A stretch of DNA of 35,960 nucleotides, from positions 1 through 35,960 of the forward strand of contig CAVBWZ010000020.1 in NCBI GenBank assembly GCA_963599445.1, in the 5' to 3' direction. The notes under the pieces are model-generated. The model saw only the letters and a program-made list of their open reading frames with translations, was not told the DNA's origin and did not search any database. Of the stretch, positions 1 through 7,987 are shown piece by piece; within the stretch, counting starts at the first letter, position 1, and each line of letters begins with the position of its first letter. Made by a program: the position numbers and the translations under genes. This DNA comes from UBA9732 sp963599445 (GTDB lineage: Bacteria; Spirochaetota; Spirochaetia; Sphaerochaetales; Sphaerochaetaceae).

Positions 1-61
1 CCAATTCATGACTTCATTTGAGGATTGCCACCAACACTGTGCAGAAGTGGGGTTTTTGGGA

Positions 62-87
62 AAAAAGTGACAGCAATGTCACTTTTT
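62..87. terminator. Bidirectional rho-independent terminator candidate
   Basis: An 11-base-pair perfect stem (62-72 with 77-87) closes on a GCAA tetraloop. The stem has an A tract on its left arm and a T tract on its right arm, so it can work as an intrinsic terminator in either direction. It probably ends the transcript coming from outside the window. Confidence 0.65.
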
Positions 88-361
88 GGAGCCAAAATGA
101 ACTTTGGGATGCATCCATGAGGTGCGAAAAACGACTTCATGGAAGAGAAAACCTTTCGCATGCCTTTCGCACAGGTTGTCCGTGGAAACGAAAGGTTGAG
201 CTTGAAAGCAAAGAGTGGTAGAATCAAAGACATCAAACCAATTTGGATTCGAGGGGATATGGAAAGGGTGTCCTTCAGTTGTTCAAAATCGTCTCTTTTG
301 CTCTGCGATACGCTCAAAACGGCCGCAGAAGACGATGATTTTGCAATCTCCTTGAAATCCT

Positions 362-374
362 CCCCCCCCCCCCC
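362..374 (+). repeat. Poly-C homopolymer, 13 C
   Basis: Thirteen consecutive C residues lie about 105 bases upstream of the start codon of the large surface lipoprotein at 481. Tracts of this length are prone to slipped-strand mispairing. In Treponema pallidum, poly-G tracts upstream of tpr genes alter promoter activity, so a regulatory role here is plausible by analogy but not shown. Confidence 0.9.
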
Positions 375-480
375 GAAGTCGGGCATGCGCTTGTCGCTTA
401 ACTATCCTAACTGGATTACACGCAAATAAATACAAACACATCCATATAGCCTCAATGTTCACACCAAAGGAGGTGTCGTT

Positions 481-3400
481 ATGACCAAAGGAAGAGCCTT
501 CGTCATTTCAATCGTTCTCTTTGCGGTCCTCGCGTTGTTCGCATCGTGCAACCAAGACGTCAAGGAGCCGGAAAAGACCAAGGGACATGGAACCCTGCAG
601 GTATCCGTAGAGAAAGTGCCTGACGTTGCGGACTACAAGGTATACATAAAGTCCTCGACCACATCCTATTCCAATGCGTTCCAAGCACCGGAAGGGCTCT
701 GCAAGATCGATGCTCTTGAGGAGGGCTCTTATACCGTGTATGCCTTGGGCCTTGATGCGGACGGCAATGCAATCCTAAGGTCTGAAGAAGGGACGGTTTC
801 CATAAAGGACAAGCAGACCTCATCCTTGGCCCTAGGCCTTGATTTGTACGTAGAAGGTACTGGAACGCTTGATTTGAACGTAGAGATCGCCAACATCCCT
901 AACTTGGACGAAGTGGTCCTCAGCCTGTTCGATTCCAAGGACGAGACCCTTACGTATCCAGTCGAACATGTCCTGGAGAATCCTGTCCTTTCCACCGATG
1001 GGCGTTATCTTAACTACTCCATAGAGCTCCAATTGGATGCCGGGCGCTACTTCTTCACCATTGGTACATTCCATTTGGACGGCAACGGAGACAGAGAACA
1101 GATAGGTTCCTATAAGGTGGGGACCTTCGACATCTTCAAGGATACGACAAGACAGGTCTCTGTTTCGTCAGACGGCGACCTGCCTCAGATAATCCCAGCT
1201 CCAAGCCTCTATCCTGAAGGAGGTCTCTGCAAGGAAGGTACTCTCGTCAGTATGGAGACGTCCTATCCGACGGCGACGATATACTACACGACTGATGGAA
1301 CCGAACCGACCACAGGTTCCATTTTGTACATAAAGCCAATTGCCATAGACAAGTGCATGACAATCAAGGCCATTGCCGTAGTCGAAGGGTTTGGCTCTTC
1401 CATTACCGCAGAGGGGATCTATAGGGTCAAGGTTGAGGATCCTGTATTCAGCATAAAGGACAAATCCCTGGTCTCGTTCGACAGGTTGGAGCTCTCCACC
1501 AGCACGAAGGATGCAACCATATGGTATACGATGGATGGAATGGAGCCTTCCTCTGAAAACGGAACCAAGTACACAGGCCCCATAACGCTGCGTAGGACCG
1601 TCAACGTCAAGGCAGTCGCCTTAAAGGAAGGGCTTGAACCATCCAATGTGGTGTCCGCACAGTACTATGACAGGAATTCGTCATCTCCCGAAAGATTCTT
1701 CGTCACGACGGACAAAGGTGCAATCTCCATAAACGATGGGATTCCTGAATCGGAGATTCCTGAAGTCCTCATAATCCCATCAACATGGAAGGGGATAGAC
1801 GTAGTCGAGATAGCCGCTGGAGGCTTTGCAGGGCTGACAGGAGTCCAGAACATACTCCTGCCAGATTCGATCAGAAAGATAGGTGCTAACGCCTTCACAG
1901 GGTGCATCGAGATTGAGAGCATAGACATTGGCAAGTATGTGGAGGATATAGCAGGCTCCGCATTCGTTGGTTGGAACGAGAATCAGAGAATAAACGACTA
2001 CTCGGGTCAGATACGGGCCAACACACTCAACGATTGCAACGCAAGGATCTACGCAACGGTAAAGACTGAGACTCAGATCGTCTCTGGCTACACTGGAATG
2101 AAGAACCTCTACGGAATAACGCTCAACGACAACATAACCACAATAGCGGCGAATGCGTTCTCAGGCTGCGTGAACCTTGAGGAATTCGTTCTTCCGTCAT
2201 ATGTCACAACCATAGGATCCCTTGCATTCAACGACTGTACAAGGATACAGTCCATAACCCTTCCAAAGACGCTTTCGTCGTTGGCCATCGATGCCTTCAC
2301 AGGTTGGACCAACGAACAGAGGATAGTTGACGAAAGCGGACTGACATTGAATATGCGCTTTTTCAAATCCAAGGCAAGGATATACGCAAAGATGCCCCTT
2401 GAGGTCGATGGCGTTGCATTTACAAAGATCCAGGAAAAGGCGTTGTCCGGTAGGGACGACATCTATGGACTTGAGATATCTGACATAGTGGATTCGATAG
2501 GGGACTATGCATTCGAGGATACGAGCATAGAATGCCTGGTGATTCCTGCAACAGTCAAAACCCTTGGTATTGAACTGTTCAAGGGCTGGGACAGTTCACA
2601 GAAGGTCGTTGTCAACTATAACAATTACGAATCAAAGGTCTCTGAAGGAGACTATACGACTCCGTTCACAGACACAGACGCCGCATTCGAGGTTTCAATC
2701 TGCAATGGAGTCATGGAGATAGGTGAGAACGCATTCAACGGAATGGCAAGCCTTAGGGAGATTGCAATACCTGAATCCGTCTACACGATAAAGGCTAATG
2801 CATTCAAAGGAACGGCACTGAAGACCCTTTCCATGGGGGAAAATGTTGTCTCAATTGGAGACGGAAGTTTCATGGACTGTACAAGCCTTGAAAGCGTTGT
2901 CTTCGATTCCAACTTGGAGCGCATAGGAGACAAAGCCTTCGCAAACTGTGGTTCAATAAAAGGAATCAAGCTTCCGGATTCAGTGAAGACGATAGGAAAT
3001 GAATCGTTTGCCAATTGTGGGCAACTTGTGACGGTTGACCTTGGCTTGGGTGTGACATACATACCTTCGATGACCTTCTTTGGAAGCGACAACATTAGGA
3101 CCATAACTGCACCAAACTGCATGGGAAGTATGGTAGTGACGGTGAAGGTTCCTTTGAACCAGCTGATAGTCCATGACGTTGACATCTCCGTCACCCCCAC
3201 CTATGCAAGCATAGAAGGCTTCTCTACAAGCATTCCAAGGGACGAACAGACCATAGATGGGAACTACAGGGTGTTCACCTATGAGATTCCAAGTATGTTG
3301 GGTCTGGACTATACGGTCTGCGCTGAACTGGAGGACTACCAAAGCAAAAAAGTTGGTTCAGGTTCGACTTCTGGACGGGCCTATAGTGGAGGTCAAAGTT

Positions 3401-4608
3401 CTGCAAGGATAGATTTCTACATGAATGACTTGGAGAGCCGTACATTCTCGGATACTGTGATAACCCCATCCACCGGTATAATCCTAGATGGTGCAGAGAT
3501 AACGATGGAGAATGTGGATGCCGATGCAATCTACTACACATTGGATGGAAGCGACCCGTCTCCAGAGAAGGGGATTGGAGAACTCTACACAGAACCGATA
3601 GTTCTTCATTCCTATAAAACCGTGAAGGCAATAGCTATAAAGGAAGGCTATGCTCATTCATCCGTCGCAAAGACAGACTTCGATGGAATAAAGGCGCTTC
3701 CTCCTGAATTCCAACTGGATTCTTCGGTTACATATCCATCTACGCAGTATGTCGAAATCGAATCACCTACGGAAGATGCCACAATCCTTTATACGACCAA
3801 TGGAGGCGATCCCTCCAAGGTAGGCAAAAAGTATGATGGGCTAATCGAGGTAGGAAAGTCCATGACGATAAGGGCTGTTTCCAGCAAGGATGGTTTCGTC
3901 GTTTCAGATGAGACAAGTGAAACATACGAAATCGTTGTTCCCAGCCACGAAGTGGAAACTCCTGTCGTCCGTTCGATGAACATAGAAAAGAGCATTGTCG
4001 ATGGGGCCGTTGTATTCAAAGCTGTTCTGAATCCTTCTTCTAAGACAGATGAAGTTTCCTACGAATGGTATCTTGATGGGGATTTCGTAAGTACTGATTC
4101 CTCATACAAACCAGCATCTTCGATTTCGAGTGGTTCCCATATAGTCGAAGCCATGGTTTGTGTGGATGGTATATCCTATTCAGACTACGCTGTCTTCAAT
4201 TGTAGCTTTGGCTATCGTGTCGATCTGAACAGTGAATGGGTGAAGGATACAACATACCACAATCCAGATTCCTCGCTGTTTGATGGAGTATACAAATCGA
4301 GATCGGAATACGGCAAAAACACCATGAAGGTCAACGTGTCATGTCCTGGTGTTTTCTCAATCTATGTCAGAAGCAATGCATATGATACGAGTTACGTCAA
4401 GGTTTATGAATTGGATTCTACTTCGAGCATCAAGTATTCGACTTCAGGGAACCAGAACTCTTCAAAGGAGTTGGACGGATACACTCTTGTTTCCTTCGAT
4501 GTACCTGATGACGGTGAAGAACATTTCATCACGATAACGTATTTGAAGAGTAGTGGTTATGTTTGGGGAGAAGATTGTGGTTTCGTGTTGATTCCAAAGA
4601 TCCAGTGA
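481..4608 (+). CDS. BspA-like leucine-rich-repeat surface lipoprotein
   Basis: This is a predicted outer-surface lipoprotein of 1375 residues. The start is set by a strong Shine-Dalgarno (AAAGGAGG) seven bases upstream. A type II signal peptide ends in LFASC, giving a lipidated Cys at about residue 23. Two beta-sandwich-like modules (about 35-235) begin with GTL-type strands and recur in the other two giant proteins here. They are followed by two chitobiase/hexosaminidase C-terminal-like (CHB_HEX_C_1) modules at about 243-394, with the typical 'YYTTDG.EP' and 'IKAIA' motifs. A BspA/LRR_5 array spans about 419-885 ('IG..AF.GC' and 'I.LP'). Two more CHB_HEX_C_1 modules (about 993-1155), an Ig-like segment (about 1159-1243) and a C-terminal beta-rich domain complete it. 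BspA-type proteins in oral and gut bacteria bind host matrix proteins; adhesion is inferred here. It is probably co-transcribed with the lipoprotein gene 14 bases downstream. Confidence 0.9.
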   Translation: MTKGRAFVISIVLFAVLALFASCNQDVKEPEKTKGHGTLQVSVEKVPDVADYKVYIKSSTTSYSNAFQAPEGLCKIDALEEGSYTVYALGLDADGNAILRSEEGTVSIKDKQTSSLALGLDLYVEGTGTLDLNVEIANIPNLDEVVLSLFDSKDETLTYPVEHVLENPVLSTDGRYLNYSIELQLDAGRYFFTIGTFHLDGNGDREQIGSYKVGTFDIFKDTTRQVSVSSDGDLPQIIPAPSLYPEGGLCKEGTLVSMETSYPTATIYYTTDGTEPTTGSILYIKPIAIDKCMTIKAIAVVEGFGSSITAEGIYRVKVEDPVFSIKDKSLVSFDRLELSTSTKDATIWYTMDGMEPSSENGTKYTGPITLRRTVNVKAVALKEGLEPSNVVSAQYYDRNSSSPERFFVTTDKGAISINDGIPESEIPEVLIIPSTWKGIDVVEIAAGGFAGLTGVQNILLPDSIRKIGANAFTGCIEIESIDIGKYVEDIAGSAFVGWNENQRINDYSGQIRANTLNDCNARIYATVKTETQIVSGYTGMKNLYGITLNDNITTIAANAFSGCVNLEEFVLPSYVTTIGSLAFNDCTRIQSITLPKTLSSLAIDAFTGWTNEQRIVDESGLTLNMRFFKSKARIYAKMPLEVDGVAFTKIQEKALSGRDDIYGLEISDIVDSIGDYAFEDTSIECLVIPATVKTLGIELFKGWDSSQKVVVNYNNYESKVSEGDYTTPFTDTDAAFEVSICNGVMEIGENAFNGMASLREIAIPESVYTIKANAFKGTALKTLSMGENVVSIGDGSFMDCTSLESVVFDSNLERIGDKAFANCGSIKGIKLPDSVKTIGNESFANCGQLVTVDLGLGVTYIPSMTFFGSDNIRTITAPNCMGSMVVTVKVPLNQLIVHDVDISVTPTYASIEGFSTSIPRDEQTIDGNYRVFTYEIPSMLGLDYTVCAELEDYQSKKVGSGSTSGRAYSGGQSSARIDFYMNDLESRTFSDTVITPSTGIILDGAEITMENVDADAIYYTLDGSDPSPEKGIGELYTEPIVLHSYKTVKAIAIKEGYAHSSVAKTDFDGIKALPPEFQLDSSVTYPSTQYVEIESPTEDATILYTTNGGDPSKVGKKYDGLIEVGKSMTIRAVSSKDGFVVSDETSETYEIVVPSHEVETPVVRSMNIEKSIVDGAVVFKAVLNPSSKTDEVSYEWYLDGDFVSTDSSYKPASSISSGSHIVEAMVCVDGISYSDYAVFNCSFGYRVDLNSEWVKDTTYHNPDSSLFDGVYKSRSEYGKNTMKVNVSCPGVFSIYVRSNAYDTSYVKVYELDSTSSIKYSTSGNQNSSKELDGYTLVSFDVPDDGEEHFITITYLKSSGYVWGEDCGFVLIPKIQ

Positions 4609-4622
4609 CAGGAGGTTGTAGT

Positions 4623-7055
4623 ATGAAAAATAGAATAGTTGTAGTTTTGATATGTTTTGTTTTGATGTTCTCTGTGGTCTCCTGTGACGACCAGGAAAAG
4701 AGCGTTGGATATGGTTCCCTTTCGGTTGAAATTGCCAATAACGACAATTCCAAGACCATACAGCCAACGGATGAAAGCCTTGGTTTTACATCATATGTGA
4801 TTAAAGGTAGACATGGGACGAATGAAGACTGGATTGTAAACGAGTCGTTTTCGTCAAAAAGCACAAAGATCGACCATTTGGAGGTTGGAAGCTGGGAATT
4901 CGTAGTGGAAGGTCTCAACAAGGATGGTGTGGTTCTTGCCAAGTCAGAACCTCACAGCGTTGTCATTGAGACCAATGGCGTGGCAAAGGAGACATATAAG
5001 CTTGATTGGATCGATGGTTTTGGAAGTCTAAAGCTTTCCGTCAAGGTTCAGTCATCACGTGTATCATCAATAGAATGCCAGTTGTATGATGAGAGCGTCA
5101 ATGAAGTAGGGGCTCCTTATACGATTGGAAAAGAAAGCTCTGTTCTTGGAGATGACAATTTTTATCTTTTCGAAAAGGTTTTTGGAGAAGTACCTACCGG
5201 TTTCTACAATGCAAAGATTATCATGAAGAACAATGATGGCGAACCAATTGGAAAGACTCTCCATCAGTCGGTTCATGTTCATGACGGTCTTGAATCATCA
5301 TTTGGTTTTACATGGAAGGGTTTTCCAAATCTCTTGCCTCAAGTGGATGTTCCAAAACCGAACTTTGATGAAACGAGCATTCCATGCGACTCAAAGATTC
5401 TGTTGGACACTGAAGAAGAGGATACAAGCATATTCTACTCGTTTGATGGCAAGTCTTATTCAAGTTATACGGAGAATGGAATAGATTTGTTACAAATGCA
5501 AGACCTTTCCAATTCCATCAAGATTTGGGTCTATGCCGAAAAGTCAAATCTGAACAAATCGGATGTTGTGACATACACCTTCAATGTTGAACATAATTCT
5601 GATAGAGCCAATGCAGTATACACATGGAATAAGATAGAAGGTGGATACGAGTGCATCGCAACCTCCAAGTGTCTGTACCACAAGAGCATTGAATGCGAAA
5701 CGGAGAAGGTGGTTGCTAGCTATCAAGTCATAACGGATTCCACATGTTCCAAGGAAGGTGTCGGTCGCTATACTGCTGAGTTTGCAAAGGACGGGTACAA
5801 AGACAAAGTTCAGACGATGGACGAAGCCATTGCTAGAAGACATATCTATGATAGGGAGGTTGTAGAAGACAAGTACTTTAAGTCAGCCTCTACATGTCTT
5901 GAATCCGCTGTCTACTACAAGAGCTGTGAATGTGGGCGGCCTTCAAGTGAAGAGTATTTCTCTTTTGGAAATCCTCTCGGACATGATTTGATGCATCATG
6001 AAGCAAAAGCTGTCACATGTACTGGAATCGGTTGGAATGAATACGATACTTGTTCAAGATGTAGTTACACTACTTATGAGGAGGCACCAGCGCTTGGACA
6101 CGAGCTGAAACACCATGAAAAGAAGGAACCGACCTGTACAGAGATAGGCAGGGATGCGTACGACACATGCGCAAGATGTTACTACTCAACATACAAAGAG
6201 AAAAAAGCACTTGGACACTATATTAAGCACCATGAAGCAAAGGAGCCAAGTTGTACGGTTGGTTGGGATGCCTACGATGAATGCGTTAGAGGAGACTACT
6301 CTACGTACAAGGAGAAACCAGCGCTTGGACATAAATTCGTTGATTTTGTATGTATAGTGTGCAACTCAAGACAAAAGGGCCCTGCTGGTGGCTATGTATT
6401 CTATGACTGTGATGCCGACAACGATTCCAGTGTAAATGACGGACGTGGAGAAGACAATCTCATGTCGTCCGAATGTGGATGGAGATACCTTGAAGCTGCA
6501 CCTGCTGACCTGCGTTTGGTCAATGGAGTTCCTACGGTAGATTCGACTGAGGATGGATATACAGATGGAACAGAGTATTTCATTTTCGGTTATTACCGTA
6601 CTACAAGTGGTAGAGGTTGTCTGTATGTAAACGGAAAGGACACAAAGGACGATGATTGTACCAGAACAGGGATAGGGGAAGGTTTGCGCAACACTGGGCT
6701 TCTCGTTGATGCAATGGGAGAAAGTGCCTTCAATAATTTTGGTTCTAGTACCGCGGAATATGCCGCAAGGCTCTGTGACGTACTCGAGTATGAAGTTAAT
6801 GGAGAGGTGTTTGATGATTGGTTCCTCCCAAGTAAAGACGAATTGGATCTAATGTACAAGAATCTTCAAGTGAAAGGAGTTGGTTCGTTCTACAATCACT
6901 ATATGATGGAATATGGTAGCTACTGTTCAAGTTCCGAGGACGATGAATATGTCTTCTTGGCAAGATATCAGCACTTCGACGGTGGCAATCAGTTCTTCCA
7001 TGATCGCGATTTCAGAAGCCATGTGCGTCCAATTAGGGCTTTCAACCCTATTTAA
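4623..7055 (+). CDS. Surface lipoprotein with Cys-rich repeats and an Lcl/DUF1566-like C-terminus
   Basis: I chose the ATG at 4623 (810 residues) because AGGAGG lies just upstream and the product begins with a signal peptide ending in VVSC. An in-frame ATG at 4563 lies inside the previous gene. Domains: an N-terminal pair of beta modules (about 25-240) like those of the other two giant proteins; a CHB_HEX_C-like module (about 246-323); a 'YTW...C.A...C' module (about 330-420) of a type common in Firmicutes surface proteins; a degenerate Cys unit; then three Cys repeats (about 458-571) of the form C-x10-C-x2-C-x12-H. The third repeat is degenerate: one residue is lost and one Cys is replaced, creating RGD. 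The C-terminal domain (about 586-810) has GGYVFYDCDADN, GWRYLEAAP and WFLPSKDEL, hallmarks of Lcl_C/DUF1566-type domains. The role is probably surface binding, by inference. Confidence 0.88.
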   Translation: MKNRIVVVLICFVLMFSVVSCDDQEKSVGYGSLSVEIANNDNSKTIQPTDESLGFTSYVIKGRHGTNEDWIVNESFSSKSTKIDHLEVGSWEFVVEGLNKDGVVLAKSEPHSVVIETNGVAKETYKLDWIDGFGSLKLSVKVQSSRVSSIECQLYDESVNEVGAPYTIGKESSVLGDDNFYLFEKVFGEVPTGFYNAKIIMKNNDGEPIGKTLHQSVHVHDGLESSFGFTWKGFPNLLPQVDVPKPNFDETSIPCDSKILLDTEEEDTSIFYSFDGKSYSSYTENGIDLLQMQDLSNSIKIWVYAEKSNLNKSDVVTYTFNVEHNSDRANAVYTWNKIEGGYECIATSKCLYHKSIECETEKVVASYQVITDSTCSKEGVGRYTAEFAKDGYKDKVQTMDEAIARRHIYDREVVEDKYFKSASTCLESAVYYKSCECGRPSSEEYFSFGNPLGHDLMHHEAKAVTCTGIGWNEYDTCSRCSYTTYEEAPALGHELKHHEKKEPTCTEIGRDAYDTCARCYYSTYKEKKALGHYIKHHEAKEPSCTVGWDAYDECVRGDYSTYKEKPALGHKFVDFVCIVCNSRQKGPAGGYVFYDCDADNDSSVNDGRGEDNLMSSECGWRYLEAAPADLRLVNGVPTVDSTEDGYTDGTEYFIFGYYRTTSGRGCLYVNGKDTKDDDCTRTGIGEGLRNTGLLVDAMGESAFNNFGSSTAEYAARLCDVLEYEVNGEVFDDWFLPSKDELDLMYKNLQVKGVGSFYNHYMMEYGSYCSSSEDDEYVFLARYQHFDGGNQFFHDRDFRSHVRPIRAFNPI

Positions 7056-7113
7056 CTATTCAGCAATTCAAAGGGTTGGGGGAATGTGTCCCCAAACTCA
7101 CAAGGAGGCTTTT

Positions 7114-7134
7114 ATGTGTTTTAGAGAAAACTGA
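7114..7134 (+). other. Possible six-residue minigene or gene remnant
   Basis: An ATG with an AAGGAGG ribosome site at a normal distance opens a frame reading MCFREN followed by TGA. It is either a leader peptide, a remnant of a decayed third gene after the two lipoproteins, or chance. Nothing in its composition (no codon runs) points to classical attenuation. Confidence 0.25.
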
Positions 7135-7226
7135 CGATTTGAATAGGTATTGAATTAGGCGCATTGAGGGCGTAATGGCAAGGCATTTGATTGAAAATGG
7201 AAGTGCCTATTTGGATTTGGAATAGC

Positions 7227-7258
7227 TCGTTTTTTCGGTCTCATGATTGAAAAAGCGA
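7227..7258. repeat. Inverted repeat upstream of the 200-residue hypothetical gene
   Basis: Ten paired bases (7227-7236 with 7249-7258, one G-U pair) flank a 12-base loop. The left arm carries six T and the right arm five A. It may be an operator or leader hairpin for the gene at 7288, or a terminator for the upstream transcript. Confidence 0.4.
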
Positions 7259-7287
7259 AATTTAGATAGAGATAAGGAGAAAGAAGA

Positions 7288-7890
7288 ATGTCAGAGACTT
7301 TACATGACAGATTGTTTGAGGACTTGGTCTTTTTGTATTCCAAGGAATGTAGGTTCAGCGATGAAATGAAAGAGCAGATAAAGAAAGACATGGCTTGGAT
7401 GTGGACGGATCATGCGAACTTTCAAGAAAAGAGAAAAGCCAAGTATCTAGGATGTGGCTTCTGGTCCAAGGAAGCTTTGGATGTATTGTATGAAATGGAC
7501 TGGAAAACACTTAAACCTAATAGAAGGAAAACAAGAGTCAACTATCAAAGTCTTCTTCGCCATGACCATGTTTATCCAAGAAAAGACTTCTGGGAATCCT
7601 GTGATGCGCTTTTCAAACATGCCCATTCAGAGAATGATTTGCACGAATTCAAGAAAAAGCTTGAAGAGTTCTTCTGTGGATGTGTCATCACGAAGGAAGA
7701 AGATTCCCGTTTGCCACGAGGTGCTGATGCACACGTAGATGTTCGTTCGCTTACATCAAAGGAGTGTTGGTCAAGATACAGAGACTATAACGAAGCTCAT
7801 AAGGACAAACCAATCGAAGTCTATAAATGCGAATGGGAGCTCAACGGCAGGAGTTGGAATCTTGTTTGCGTAAGCAAGGTGGAGATGTAA
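7288..7890 (+). CDS. Hypothetical protein, 200 residues
   Basis: I do not recognise this family. The ATG follows a purine-rich site (AAGGAGAAAGAAGA). The product is charged and soluble, with no signal peptide or membrane segment. Visible features are a helical, Lys-rich N-terminal half, a Trp-rich stretch (residues about 37-70, including 'MAWMW' and 'WTDHANF'), and a central HDHVYPRKDFWE motif at about residues 90-101. That motif is reminiscent of 'EHVVP' segments in uncharacterised bacterial proteins, but I cannot tie it to a known catalytic site. Two Cys lie close together (FFCGC). The gene stands alone between the surface lipoproteins and a minus-strand nuclease gene, and its moderate AT bias fits accessory content. 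Confidence 0.65.
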   Translation: MSETLHDRLFEDLVFLYSKECRFSDEMKEQIKKDMAWMWTDHANFQEKRKAKYLGCGFWSKEALDVLYEMDWKTLKPNRRKTRVNYQSLLRHDHVYPRKDFWESCDALFKHAHSENDLHEFKKKLEEFFCGCVITKEEDSRLPRGADAHVDVRSLTSKECWSRYRDYNEAHKDKPIEVYKCEWELNGRSWNLVCVSKVEM

Positions 7891-7910
7891 TATTTCTCTA
7901 TTGAACGTTT

Positions 7911-7930
7911 TTGCGGATATACGCAATTTT
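7911..7930 (+). terminator. Weak terminator after the hypothetical gene
   Basis: A five-pair stem (TTGCG at 7911-7915 with CGCAA at 7922-7926) is followed by TTTT. It lies 20 bases after the stop of the plus-strand gene. An outer GAAC/GTTC pairing may extend the stem. The stem is short, so efficiency is doubtful. Confidence 0.4.
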
Positions 7931-7942
7931 GTTCGATAGAAA

Positions 7943-7969
7943 GGGCGGAGTAGGGCAGTCTCTCCGCCC
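7943..7969 (-). terminator. Terminator of the Rpn-like gene
   Basis: GGGCGGAG at 7943-7950 pairs perfectly with CTCCGCCC at 7962-7969. Read on the minus strand, the GC-rich stem lies about 18 bases after the stop codon of the nuclease gene and is followed by TTTCT. It fits an intrinsic terminator for that convergent gene. Confidence 0.6.
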
Positions 7970-7987
7970 GCTCCATCTTCCTTTTGA

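Larger units (their letters stand above)
1..480. other. Leader region with no convincing gene
   Basis: This 480-base stretch precedes the first large lipoprotein gene. Short frames exist on both strands (for example 139-429 plus and 6-386 minus), but none has a good ribosome binding site or a protein I recognise. It contains a terminator-like hairpin at 62-87, a run of 13 C at 362-374 and a strong Shine-Dalgarno at 467-474. I saw no convincing -35/-10 pair. It could hold the tail of an upstream transcript, a long 5' leader, or a degenerate repeat. Confidence 0.5.
7056..7287. other. Intergenic leader with short hairpins and a minigene
   Basis: This 232-base AT-rich gap has no long gene. A stem of 6-7 pairs at 7076-7095 has no T run, so it is a poor terminator. 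A strong AAGGAGG precedes a seven-codon frame at 7114-7134. A 10-pair inverted repeat (7227-7236 with 7249-7258, one G-U pair) lies 30 bases before the next gene and could be an operator or leader hairpin. I could not place a promoter with confidence. Confidence 0.5.

Noticed and set aside
6..386. 126-residue minus-strand frame in the leader region
   Set aside because: It spans the poly-C tract and the terminator hairpin and lacks protein-like features; I treat it as chance, although a decayed repeat cannot be excluded.
139..429. 96-residue frame in the leader region
   Set aside because: No ribosome site, no recognisable protein, and it includes the poly-C run as Pro codons; more likely non-coding.
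7076..7095. Terminator after the second lipoprotein
   Set aside because: The stem has 6-7 pairs but no following T run; it is followed by a ribosome site instead.
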